This document shows positions 44,623 to 53,090 of a stretch of 64,000 nt of DNA, one piece after another. The DNA is from Neptunomonas marina. Its GTDB lineage: Bacteria; Pseudomonadota; Gammaproteobacteria; Pseudomonadales; Balneatricaceae. Each line of letters begins with the position of its first letter. Within the stretch, counting starts at the first letter, position 1. The notes beneath the pieces are model-generated. The model was not told the DNA's origin and searched no databases. It saw only the letters and a list, made by a program, of their open reading frames with translations. The translations under genes were made by a program, and so were the position numbers. Location: assembly GCF_004005935.1 (NCBI RefSeq), contig NZ_SACQ01000005.1:278836-342835 (forward strand). Reading direction: 5' to 3'.

Positions 44623-46461
44623 TTACTCTAGATTGGTTGGTGCATCGCTGCTGCTTGGTAGTTGGGGTACGCCTTGATTGAAGGTGGCCCACACCAGCTT
44701 GCGTGATACTTGATTTTGAGGATTAACCGATAGCGTGCCGGTTTCGCCAGGCAGTTCGCTATTCGGTTCGTTGCTGAGCTGCTGCAAATAGGGGTGCAAA
44801 TTGAAAGCATCAACTCCCATCGCATAGAGACGTCCGAAACGTGAGTTCGCGTTGCTGTGTTGCGCCGCGATCTGCTGATGAATGGTGCTTGGCGGTAGCA
44901 TTACCCACGGCATCTCACCAAACGTGATGCCGTTCAGGTCAACATCGCGCTGTGAATTTGGTGTGCCGCCATAGATCTGAGAGGTCGCATACACCGGTAA
45001 CTTGCCAGCAAAATAGTAGGCCATGACCGGTTTTATTAAGCGCGCGTCCTGTGCTCTTGCTGCGAGCAGAAGTACATCGGCGTCTTGACGGCTACGCTCT
45101 TCAAACTCGAACTTTAAGCCCGTGATCTTGCGCAGCTGTTTGGCGCGTGCTTGGCTCTGATCCGCTTGTAAAAGGGTGGCGATGGTTTGGTTAAGGTTAG
45201 CTGCGGTAAAGCTAGCAGCATCAGCGATCTGTCCGCCAAGCTCAGTAAACTGCTCGATAAAAGCCTGTTGTGAGCGCTGCCCCCAATCGGTATCAGGCGT
45301 GAGTACTAGGGCGATTCGCTTTCCATCATTAATGGCTTTAATTGCTGCTTGTTTGGCTTCATCTTCGGCGGATAGGCCGTACTGATAGAGGTTGTATGCG
45401 CCGTTATCCGCGTAGTTTAGAGCAAGCACAGGGAGTGGTAGCTGGTCCATTTGGCTGAGTTCGGTCACTTTGCTCTTATCGAGCGGCCCAATCAGCATGT
45501 CAACATTGTACTGGGCTGCTGCGTCGAAGATCGCTTGCGGCGTGCTCAGTGTGCTGCTGTCGATAAAGGCGAGTTCAGGAGCAAAACCATTTTGCTGGGC
45601 TGCTTGGTGTGCGGTAATGATTCCCTGCTTAATCGCATTGGCTGCCTGTGCGAGTCTGCCACTTTGTGGCAGCAGCACGCCTATGCGATTGGCTGCGATG
45701 GCATCTCCGCCTGCGCGTGGTGTCGAGCTATCAAGTAGGGGTGAGGGCAGGAAAAGCGCTGCAGGGTGAGCCTCCCATATGGCCAGCCAGCTGTCCATAT
45801 CACTGCCGCTGTTTGCACGTGTGGCGGCCGCGAGCTCAAGCCAGCCTTGGAAAACATAGTCGTTATTTGGTTGTTGTATTGCTGCGAAAAGCGCAGCGTC
45901 ATCCACTTGTTGCAGTGCGATCCAGATCTTTTCATGCAGATCACGCAGTTGCGCCTCATCTTGGATATATTGTGTGCTATCGATGAGGATATGGGCTTGC
46001 TCAAGCGCTTGCCCACTGAGTTGGTATGCATCGATATAGAGCTGTTCTGAAATCGCCAGGTCTTCCGGCGGAAGAGTGCTAAGCGATGGCATATACGCTA
46101 AATAGCTCAAGGCTTGCTCGCCTTGCTGATTATTCAGTGCTTGCTCGGTTTGAATACGAATGATGTCAAAGCGCAACTTTGGCGGCAGGTTAGATGTATC
46201 AACATCTGCCAGTACCTTGGCTGCTTGCTCTGGCTGGCCTTGTGTAACCAAACGCTCTGCTGCGCGTAGTTTTAATTCAGCGGCTGCGATCGGTTGCTCG
46301 ATATCAGCGCGGCGCAGCAGGGCTTGCACTTCGCTATCGTAGTCTGCTATTTCGATTGCGCTGCTTTGTGAAACAGTGGGCGAGGTGGTTGGCGGCGCGG
46401 CGCAGCCAGCAAACAAGCTTGAAACTACAACAGTGAGAGACAGGCGTTTCACATTCGTCAT
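44623..46461 (-). CDS. lpoA: Penicillin-binding protein activator LpoA
   Basis: 612-residue outer-membrane lipoprotein that activates PBP1A. Signal and lipobox SSLFAGC at the N-terminus, then a TPR-like helical domain (about 50-270), then a type 1 periplasmic-binding-like domain starting near IGVLLPQSGRLAQAANAIKQG. I begin at the ATG at 46461; an ATG at 46644 is in frame but would bury the signal peptide behind 61 residues. Divergent from rsmI with only 34 bases between starts. Confidence 0.93.
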   Translation of the reverse strand: MTNVKRLSLTVVVSSLFAGCAAPPTTSPTVSQSSAIEIADYDSEVQALLRRADIEQPIAAAELKLRAAERLVTQGQPEQAAKVLADVDTSNLPPKLRFDIIRIQTEQALNNQQGEQALSYLAYMPSLSTLPPEDLAISEQLYIDAYQLSGQALEQAHILIDSTQYIQDEAQLRDLHEKIWIALQQVDDAALFAAIQQPNNDYVFQGWLELAAATRANSGSDMDSWLAIWEAHPAALFLPSPLLDSSTPRAGGDAIAANRIGVLLPQSGRLAQAANAIKQGIITAHQAAQQNGFAPELAFIDSSTLSTPQAIFDAAAQYNVDMLIGPLDKSKVTELSQMDQLPLPVLALNYADNGAYNLYQYGLSAEDEAKQAAIKAINDGKRIALVLTPDTDWGQRSQQAFIEQFTELGGQIADAASFTAANLNQTIATLLQADQSQARAKQLRKITGLKFEFEERSRQDADVLLLAARAQDARLIKPVMAYYFAGKLPVYATSQIYGGTPNSQRDVDLNGITFGEMPWVMLPPSTIHQQIAAQHSNANSRFGRLYAMGVDAFNLHPYLQQLSNEPNSELPGETGTLSVNPQNQVSRKLVWATFNQGVPQLPSSSDAPTNLE

Positions 46462-46495
46462 ATACTTTAGCACCCTGAATATGGATGGAATTAAA

Positions 46496-47332
46496 ATGGC
46501 GGACGCATCTCTTTTTGTTGTGGCGACACCAATCGGAAACTTAAATGATATGTCACCCAGAGCGGTGGAGGTTTTGCAGTCCGTTGCTCTTATCGCGGCG
46601 GAAGATACGCGCCATAGTAGCCGTTTAATGGCGCACTTTAACATTAAAACTCCGATGATATCAGTGCATGATCACAATGAACGCCAGCGCCAGCAAACGA
46701 TTATCGATAAGCTGGCTGCCGGAGAGAGTGTTGCGTTAATCTCGGATGCTGGTACGCCACTTATTTCCGACCCGGGCTTTATCGTTGTGCGCGCCGTCCG
46801 GGAGGCGGGCTTTAAGGTGGTTCCTGTCCCGGGATGTAGCGCGGTCATCGCTGCGATGTGTGCCGCGGGCGTGCCGACCGATCGTTTTATCTTTGAGGGC
46901 TTTTTACCGGCTAAGAAGAGTAATCGCCAACAGTTTCTTGAGCAGTTTGTCGATGAGCCTAGAACTGTAGTGTTCTATGAATCAACCCATCGCATTGTGG
47001 AATCACTGAGTGACATGCAACAGGTATTGGGTGCCGATCGATATGTGGTGCTTGCCAGAGAGCTCACTAAAACCTTTGAGACTATTCATGGTGCAGCATT
47101 ACAAGAGCTGATCGCTTTTGTTGAGGCAGATCCAAATCAGCAGAAAGGTGAGTTTGTCGTGTTGGTGCAGGGTGTTCAAGCGCAGGTAAGTGAAGATATT
47201 GATGCGGCCGCGTTGAAAACACTTGATGTGTTGCTGGAGGAGCTGCCTGTTAAACAGGCGGCTGCACTGGCTGCAAAAATTACAGGTTACAAGAAAAACA
47301 AACTGTACCAAGTGGCGCTTGAGCGTAAATAA
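46496..47332 (+). CDS. rsmI: 16S rRNA (cytidine1402-2'-O)-methyltransferase
   Basis: 278-residue SAM methyltransferase of the tetrapyrrole methylase fold. The opening LFVVATPIGNLNDMSPRAVEVL and ISDAGTPLISDPGF are diagnostic. RsmH, the partner enzyme that modifies the same nucleotide, is also in this window. I use the ATG at 46496; an ATG at 46481 is equally in frame. The divergent lpoA-rsmI pair followed by rnpB is conserved in Pseudomonas. Confidence 0.95.
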   Translation: MADASLFVVATPIGNLNDMSPRAVEVLQSVALIAAEDTRHSSRLMAHFNIKTPMISVHDHNERQRQQTIIDKLAAGESVALISDAGTPLISDPGFIVVRAVREAGFKVVPVPGCSAVIAAMCAAGVPTDRFIFEGFLPAKKSNRQQFLEQFVDEPRTVVFYESTHRIVESLSDMQQVLGADRYVVLARELTKTFETIHGAALQELIAFVEADPNQQKGEFVVLVQGVQAQVSEDIDAAALKTLDVLLEELPVKQAAALAAKITGYKKNKLYQVALERK

Positions 47333-47333
47333 G

Positions 47334-47361
47334 TTGCGCTGTCGCTATATGCTGGTATTCT
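47334..47361 (+). promoter_or_regulatory. rnpB promoter
   Basis: TTGCGC at 47334-47339 and an extended -10, TGG-TATTCT at 47353-47361, spaced by 16 bases. The RNA 5' end predicted from the P1 helix is 8 bases downstream of the -10. Confidence 0.6.
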
Positions 47362-47368
47362 TTGCGCC

Positions 47369-47723
<355 letters not shown>

Positions 47724-47885
47724 TTCTTCAAACTCTTCGATTTACTCTTTTTATTCCCCCCCTATTTAAATAGCATTTTTGCCTTATCGAGTGCTGAGCA
47801 TTGGTGCCCTTAAAGCTTTTGTATTGCTTTATTCTTAAATGGAATAAACGTTCCTGTGCTGGTCTCTTTTTACGTGGTTAGACTT

Positions 47886-47894
47886 TGGTATAAT
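47886..47894 (+). promoter_or_regulatory. Extended -10 promoter of the nhaC-type gene
   Basis: TGG-TATAAT, a consensus extended -10, lies 46 bases before the ATG; the -35 region is just T-rich. The 217 bases between rnpB and this gene otherwise show only AT-rich sequence and short palindromes, no gene. Confidence 0.55.
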
Positions 47895-47940
47895 TACCGG
47901 CTGCGTTTTGCGCGGTTTCTGAGTACTAAGAGGTTATGTA

Positions 47941-49236
47941 ATGAGATCTTCACCTGTGGCGCTGCTGCCGTTAGGGCTTTTTTTGGCGATGTTTGTCGGT
48001 AGTGGGCTGTACTACCAAAACCAAGGCGTCGAGTTTGCTTTTTATCAAATCTCAGCCCCCGTGGCGATTATTCCCGCGATCGCATTAGCGGTGTTGTTAG
48101 CAGAAGGTAGTTTGACACGCCGGTTGGATGACTTTGTTCAAGGGATGGGTCACAGCACCATTATCACCATGGTACTTGTCTACTTGTTGGCTGGTGCCTT
48201 TGCGAGCGTGACCAAAGCTATTGGTGGTGTTGATGCGGCTGTGGCGCTAGGGTTGTCTGTTGTTCCTGAGTGGGCGGTGTTGCCAGGGCTGTTTATTGTC
48301 AGTGCGGGCATAGCAACGGCAATGGGTACCTCGATGGGCACAATCGCGGCGGTTGCGCCGATTGCGCTGGGTGTTGCTGAGGCAGGGGGTTTGGATTTGC
48401 CAATCGCGATGGGGGCGGTGATTGGCGGTGCTATGTTCGGGGATAACTTATCGATCATCTCCGATACTACTATCGCAGCAACGCGGACACAGGGCTGCGA
48501 AATGCGCGATAAGTTCAAACTTAACTTCAAGTTGGCGCTTCCCGCAGCATTGATCACGGTCGCTCTATTAGCGGTGGCTGGTGACGCCGAATCAGTTGAG
48601 GTTTCGGAGCTTACAAATGGCTTCTTGGCGCTGCCTTATTTGTTGGTGTTTGGTTTGGCGCTGGCTGGTGTTAATGTTCTGGTTGTGTTGTTTATTGGTA
48701 TTTTGGCAGCAGGCCTTACAGGCTTTTTACTGGTCCCTGATTACAGTTTTGCGGTGCTTTCCAAGGATGCCTACGCAGGCTTTACGAACATGCAGGAGAT
48801 CATGATTCTCTCTATGTTTATTGGGGGGCTGGGTGCTTTGGTGCAAGCGCGTGGCGGTTTAGAGTATATCTGCGAGCTTGTTGAGCGTCTGGTGCCTGCG
48901 CGGCGCCGACCAGCTGCAGCTGGCGAGCTAGGTATCGCCTCGGTTGTTGGCTTAACCAACTTAGCTACGGCAAACAATACTGTTACGATCGTGCTCACTG
49001 GGCATGTTGCGAAGAATCTAGCACAGCGTTATGGGGTTGACCCTCGTCGCAGTGCGAGTTTGATGGATATCTTTGCCTGTGTTGTGCAGGGTTTTATTCC
49101 GTACGGTGCTCAGGTATTGCTTGCAGCGTCTATCGCGAAGCTCTCTCCGCTTGCGCTGGTGGGTTCGATTTACTACTGCGCGGCGCTGGCTGTTGTTGCG
49201 GTTATCTCTATCGCGATTGGGCGCCCTAAGCACTAA
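47941..49236 (+). CDS. NhaC-family Na+/H+ antiporter
   Basis: 431-residue membrane protein with about eleven spans. The NhaC-superfamily core is clear: MGTSMGTIAAVAPIALGVAEAGG, then GAVIGGAMFGDNLSIISDTTIAATRTQGCEMRDKF. A later TNLATANNTVTIVLTGHVAKNLAQRYGVDPRRSASLMD matches the second half. Sodium-proton exchange fits a marine organism; the exact substrate is not provable here. It sits alone between rnpB and mraZ, genes that are adjacent in Pseudomonas. Confidence 0.9.
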   Translation: MRSSPVALLPLGLFLAMFVGSGLYYQNQGVEFAFYQISAPVAIIPAIALAVLLAEGSLTRRLDDFVQGMGHSTIITMVLVYLLAGAFASVTKAIGGVDAAVALGLSVVPEWAVLPGLFIVSAGIATAMGTSMGTIAAVAPIALGVAEAGGLDLPIAMGAVIGGAMFGDNLSIISDTTIAATRTQGCEMRDKFKLNFKLALPAALITVALLAVAGDAESVEVSELTNGFLALPYLLVFGLALAGVNVLVVLFIGILAAGLTGFLLVPDYSFAVLSKDAYAGFTNMQEIMILSMFIGGLGALVQARGGLEYICELVERLVPARRRPAAAGELGIASVVGLTNLATANNTVTIVLTGHVAKNLAQRYGVDPRRSASLMDIFACVVQGFIPYGAQVLLAASIAKLSPLALVGSIYYCAALAVVAVISIAIGRPKH

Positions 49237-49464
49237 TTATTGGGCGTTCGTGCCTGTCAAAACGCAGTTGCAATCACGCAGCTGCGCCGCTTTCTCTATA
49301 TCGGTGTTGGGTTCATCAATACGCTGAAAAAAATCCCCGCTTTGTTTTTGGATCTCGTGCTCTCCTAGCATTTCCCTAATGCGTTGAACTCACAAGAACT
49401 TTTCTATCTGAGCTTCTTTGCAGGTCGCGTAGTCGTTGGTTTTGCGCGAGGTATCGCCTTGCAT
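49237..49464 (-). pseudogene. Interrupted small reading frame between the antiporter gene and mraZ
   Basis: The reverse strand from ATG at 49464 reads 75 codons to TAA at 49237, broken by one in-frame TGA at 49390-49392. The pieces are 24 residues (ending KEAQIEKFL) and, from an internal ATG at 49371, 44 residues (MLGEHEIQKQSGDFFQRID... ending GTNAQ). The composition looks like a charged helical protein and the end abuts the antiporter stop exactly. I do not recognise it. The first ATG falls in the mra promoter, which argues against an active gene; chance is possible in this 321-base gap. Confidence 0.3.
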
Positions 49465-49487
49465 TAGATAGGGTTAGTTTCTATAGT
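49459..49487 (+). promoter_or_regulatory. Promoter of the mra/dcw cluster
   Basis: TTGCAT at 49459-49464 and TATAGT at 49482-49487, spaced by exactly 17 bases, 71 bases upstream of mraZ. This is the only good promoter pair before the 14-gene cluster. Confidence 0.6.
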
Positions 49488-49495
49488 GTGTCGTA

Positions 49496-49520
49496 GTGGG
49501 GAATTGTGGGTTTTTGTGTC
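49496..49520 (+). promoter_or_regulatory. MraZ operator repeats
   Basis: GTGGG at 49496 and 49506, and a weaker GTGTC at 49516, repeat every 10 bases. E. coli MraZ binds TGGGN repeats separated by 5 bases, exactly this spacing. The array starts about 9 bases after the -10, so binding would block early transcription. Confidence 0.7.
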
Positions 49521-49557
49521 TTATTTTGGTCGTCGAGTGGCGAGCGAGTGGTGATTC

Positions 49558-50010
49558 ATGTTTCGGGGCGTAAATCAGGTCAACCTTGATGTGAAGGGGC
49601 GCATGGCGATCCCGGCACGTTATCGTGACCAGATTGCCGATCAATGTGCTGGCCACTTAGTGATGACCATCGATACCGAGGAGCGCTGCTTACTGCTCTA
49701 CCCAACCGACGAATGGGAAAAGATTCAGCGCCAGATAGATGCGCTACCTAGCTTCGATCCGATGACAAGACGCCTGCAGCGCTTGCTGGTTGGTCATGCA
49801 ACCGATCTTGATATGGACAAAAGCGGGCGTGTGCTTGTGCCTGCTCCGCTTCGAGAGTATGCGGGGCTTGAAAAGCGCATCATTTTACTTGGACAGGGCC
49901 GTAAGTTCGAGGTGTGGGATGAAGATCGATGGAACGCAACTCGCGATAGCTACTTGGAAGATGTCGGCAGCACCACGATTCCTGAAGCGTTAGCGACGCT
50001 TTCGCTGTAA
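49558..50010 (+). CDS. mraZ: Transcriptional regulator MraZ
   Basis: 150-residue AbrB-like protein with two swapped-hairpin repeats, each with the DNA-contacting DxxGR pattern: [16 protein letters not shown] and [16 protein letters not shown]. It represses its own operon in E. coli. It heads the dcw cluster and is followed by rsmH after 19 bases. Confidence 0.97.
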   Translation: MFRGVNQVNLDVKGRMAIPARYRDQIADQCAGHLVMTIDTEERCLLLYPTDEWEKIQRQIDALPSFDPMTRRLQRLLVGHATDLDMDKSGRVLVPAPLREYAGLEKRIILLGQGRKFEVWDEDRWNATRDSYLEDVGSTTIPEALATLSL

Positions 50011-50029
50011 ACAGATTGGAGCCACTTTG

Positions 50030-50971
50030 GTGACAGAAGAAACATATCAACATATTACTGTGCTCTTGGACGAAGCGGTGAATGCGCTCGTTGAGGACCG
50101 AGATGGCTTTTATATCGACGGCACGTTTGGCCGTGGCGGGCACTCATCACTTATCTTGAATGAGTTGTCTGACGCTGGTCGTTTAATGGCGATCGATAAA
50201 GACCCAGAAGCGATTGCTCACTCTCAAGAGAGGTTCGCCAATGAGCCAAGATTTGAGATTGCGCACGGCTCGTTTGCTCAACTGGATGAGTTTGCTCAAG
50301 CACGCGGCAAATTTGGCAGTGTCGATGGTATTTTGCTGGATCTTGGCGTGAGTTCTCCACAGCTTGATGACCCTGAGCGGGGTTTTAGCTTTCAGGCCGA
50401 TGGCCCCCTCGATATGCGGATGGACAACACTCAGGGTGAAAGCGCCGCGCAATGGCTCGCTCACGCTTCTGAGGCAGAAATCGCTGATGTGATCTTTACC
50501 TACGGTGAGGATAAGTTTGGCCGCCGGATGGCGAAAGCTATCGTCGCCGCTCGCCAGGAAGCGCCCATCACAACAACGGCTCAACTCGCCAAGATTGTTG
50601 CTGACGCTAACCCTGCGTGGGAGAAGGGTAAACACCCGGCAACACGTGCTTTTCAGGCCATTCGTATTCATATCAACCGAGAGCTGCAAGACCTTGAGGA
50701 CTGCCTAGAGCATTCGCTCGAAGCGTTAAAGGTGGGTGGGCGTTTGGTGATTATCAGCTTCCACTCGTTAGAAGACCGCATCGTGAAGCGCTTTATCCGC
50801 AAGTATGTAAAAGGGGATGAGCACCTGCCGCCGGGTATTCCAATTACTGACGATATGCTCAACAAGCGTTTAAAGGCGGTTGGCAAAATGTCTAGAGCGT
50901 CGGCGCGCGAAGTTGATCATAACCCGCGGTCACGTAGCGCCGTTATGCGTGTTGCAACCAAGTTAAAGTAG
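50030..50971 (+). CDS. rsmH: 16S rRNA (cytosine1402-N4)-methyltransferase
   Basis: 313-residue SAM methyltransferase (formerly MraW). [42 protein letters not shown] and [16 protein letters not shown] are diagnostic. Start is GTG at 50030 with GGAG upstream; a TTG one codon earlier is in frame. It acts on the same nucleotide as RsmI. Confidence 0.96.
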   Translation: MTEETYQHITVLLDEAVNALVEDRDGFYIDGTFGRGGHSSLILNELSDAGRLMAIDKDPEAIAHSQERFANEPRFEIAHGSFAQLDEFAQARGKFGSVDGILLDLGVSSPQLDDPERGFSFQADGPLDMRMDNTQGESAAQWLAHASEAEIADVIFTYGEDKFGRRMAKAIVAARQEAPITTTAQLAKIVADANPAWEKGKHPATRAFQAIRIHINRELQDLEDCLEHSLEALKVGGRLVIISFHSLEDRIVKRFIRKYVKGDEHLPPGIPITDDMLNKRLKAVGKMSRASAREVDHNPRSRSAVMRVATKLK

Positions 50972-50978
50972 CCACTAC

Positions 50979-51374
50979 ATGGATCTTTCAATTGGAGACA
51001 AATTAGGCGTTTGGATTAAGCCAGAGCGAAGCGCGCAATCCAAACCTAAACCACAGGCACAAGCGCAGGTGAAGGAGTCTTTACTGCCTGCTGATGCCGT
51101 GGTGCGCCCATTGGTTGTCTCTGCATTGTTAACCGTGCTGGTGGTGTTTAGTGCACTTAGTGTGATCTACTCCGCGTTTGAGTATCGTCGCCTCTTTAAT
51201 GATCAACAACAGTTGATCCAGCAGTGGGATGAAATTCAAGTGGAGTGGGGTCAGTTATTGCTGGAACAAAGTGCGTTAGGCGCGAATAGCCGCGTGGAGC
51301 AGCTAGCCACTCAGCAGTTAAAGATGGCGACTCCCTCACCAGACCATGTCGAGATCGTCCAATATGAGCGCTAA
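50979..51374 (+). CDS. ftsL: Cell division protein FtsL
   Basis: 131 residues. A charged, Gln/Pro-rich cytoplasmic part (1 to about 43) is followed by one membrane span (PLVVSALLTVLVVFSALSVIYS) and a periplasmic coiled coil (RLFNDQQQLIQQWDEIQVEWGQLLLEQ). The RVEQLATQQLKM stretch is the FtsL/FtsB-type signature. Forms the FtsQLB complex. Identified by layout and position rather than strong similarity. Confidence 0.9.
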   Translation: MDLSIGDKLGVWIKPERSAQSKPKPQAQAQVKESLLPADAVVRPLVVSALLTVLVVFSALSVIYSAFEYRRLFNDQQQLIQQWDEIQVEWGQLLLEQSALGANSRVEQLATQQLKMATPSPDHVEIVQYER

Positions 51375-53088
51375 GCAAGAGGATATCCGCCTGTCGGCGG
51401 CTGCGCGTGGCTGGCGTTTGGGTTTCGTCTTTGTGCTGTTGGTGCTCGTGGGCGGTGGTATTGTTACTAAGCTCGTATCGCTCTATACGCTAGATCAAGA
51501 TTTCTTGCAGCGCCAAGGGGATGCGCGTAGCTTGCGCACCACGTTAATTCCTGCGCACCGCGGTATTGTGAGTGATCGTAATGGCGAGCCACTGGCTGTC
51601 AGTGCGCCGGTGGCGACGATATGGGCCGATCCTGCTCGTTCCGACTCGTTTCATCCCTCTCTAGAGTACTTGGCAACGCTCTTGGATATGCCGCGTGCTG
51701 ATCTGGCAGAGACGCTTCGGGTGGCTAAGCAAGCCAATAAGCGGTTTATCTATTTGAAGCGTCAAGTAACGCCTGAACTTGCAGATCAGATTGGTGACCT
51801 AAAAGTACCCGGTGTGCATGTTGATCGCGAATATAAGCGCTATTACCCAGCGGGTGAAGTTGCGACTCATGTGGTTGGCTTCACAGGCATTGATGGCAAC
51901 GGGCAAGAGGGGTTGGAGCTGGCCTTTGACGACTGGCTACGGGGAGAACCCGGCAGAAAGCTGGTGATGCAGGACCGCGTTGGGCGCACAATTAAGCACA
52001 TCAAATCGATCGAGTCGGAGAAACCGGGCAAGGATGTGCAGCTCAGCCTTGATCTGCGTATTCAGTACATGGCCTATCGCGAGTTGAAAGCGGCTGTCAC
52101 GTCTCACAAAGCAGACTCGGGCTCTGCGGTAATCCTAGATTCGCGCACTGGAGAAGTGTTAGCGATGGTGAATCAGCCTGCCTACAACCCAAATGACCGC
52201 AGTGAAGTGGATGGGAATGGGCTGCGTAACCGTGCCGTGACCGATACCTTTGAGCCCGGCTCCACAATGAAACCACTGACTGTCGCAGCAGCGATGATGA
52301 GTGGCCAATATCAAGCGGATTCTATTGTCGATACTTCACCCGGTTTTATGCGCATCAAAGGGCGCACCATTCGCGACCACCGTAACTATGGTGAGCTAGA
52401 TCTGACTGGCATTATCACCAAGTCCAGTAATATCGGCGTGAGTAAGCTTGCGTTGAGCATGGAGCCTGAGTCGGTTCGCAACTTGTTACACAATATCGGT
52501 TTGGGACAGGTGACGGAGACGGGGTTTCCGGGGGAGCGAACTGGGCGTCTGCCGTTTTATCCAGCGAAGCGCGTTGTGGAGCGCGCTACGATGTCCTACG
52601 GCTACGGTCTGTCTGTCACACCGTTACAGCTCGCGCAGGCTTATATACCGCTGGCCAATGGTGGTGTGGCTTTACCCGCCACACTGTTAAAACAACACGA
52701 AATGCCTACTGGCCGGCGTGTCATGCCTGAGTATATTGCTGACTCAGTGCTTGAGATGATGGAAACAGTGACCCGCCCAGGCGGCACAGGCCGCCGAGCG
52801 GCTGTGCATGGTTATCGCTCGGCAGGTAAGACCGGCACGGTGCATAAAGTGCTAAGCACAGGCTATGCAGACGATAAATATATATCATTCTTCGCCGGTA
52901 TTGTGCCGGTGTCTGACCCTCGCTTGGTTGTGGTTGTCATGGTTGATAATCCGAAAGGCCAGGAGTATTACGGCGGTGAAGTGGCGGCGCCTGTATTTTC
53001 GAGGGTATCGGCTAATGCGCTGCGCATCTTAAATGTTGCGCCTGACAAGTGGCCAGAAAGTAAACAGCAACAAGTAGCGGGAAATTAG
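51364..53088 (+). CDS. ftsI: Peptidoglycan transpeptidase FtsI (PBP3)
   Basis: 574-residue division-specific class B penicillin-binding protein. One N-terminal membrane span (about 18-40), then the pedestal domain (RGIVSDRNGEPLAVS), then the transpeptidase with active serine Ser300 in GSTMKP, the SSN triad at 354-356 and KTG from Lys489. ATG at 51364 overlaps ftsL by 11 bases; an upstream ATG at 51346 is also in frame. Forms septal cross-links with FtsW. Confidence 0.97.
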   Translation: MSAKQEDIRLSAAARGWRLGFVFVLLVLVGGGIVTKLVSLYTLDQDFLQRQGDARSLRTTLIPAHRGIVSDRNGEPLAVSAPVATIWADPARSDSFHPSLEYLATLLDMPRADLAETLRVAKQANKRFIYLKRQVTPELADQIGDLKVPGVHVDREYKRYYPAGEVATHVVGFTGIDGNGQEGLELAFDDWLRGEPGRKLVMQDRVGRTIKHIKSIESEKPGKDVQLSLDLRIQYMAYRELKAAVTSHKADSGSAVILDSRTGEVLAMVNQPAYNPNDRSEVDGNGLRNRAVTDTFEPGSTMKPLTVAAAMMSGQYQADSIVDTSPGFMRIKGRTIRDHRNYGELDLTGIITKSSNIGVSKLALSMEPESVRNLLHNIGLGQVTETGFPGERTGRLPFYPAKRVVERATMSYGYGLSVTPLQLAQAYIPLANGGVALPATLLKQHEMPTGRRVMPEYIADSVLEMMETVTRPGGTGRRAAVHGYRSAGKTGTVHKVLSTGYADDKYISFFAGIVPVSDPRLVVVVMVDNPKGQEYYGGEVAAPVFSRVSANALRILNVAPDKWPESKQQQVAGN

Positions 53089-53090
53089 GT

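Noticed and set aside
46462..46644. Longer LpoA start at 46644
   Set aside because: It would place the lipoprotein signal 61 residues inside the protein and overlap rsmI.
49390..49392. TGA in the small frame as a selenocysteine codon
   Set aside because: No selenoprotein context or recognisable SECIS-like element, and the residue position matches no known redox motif.
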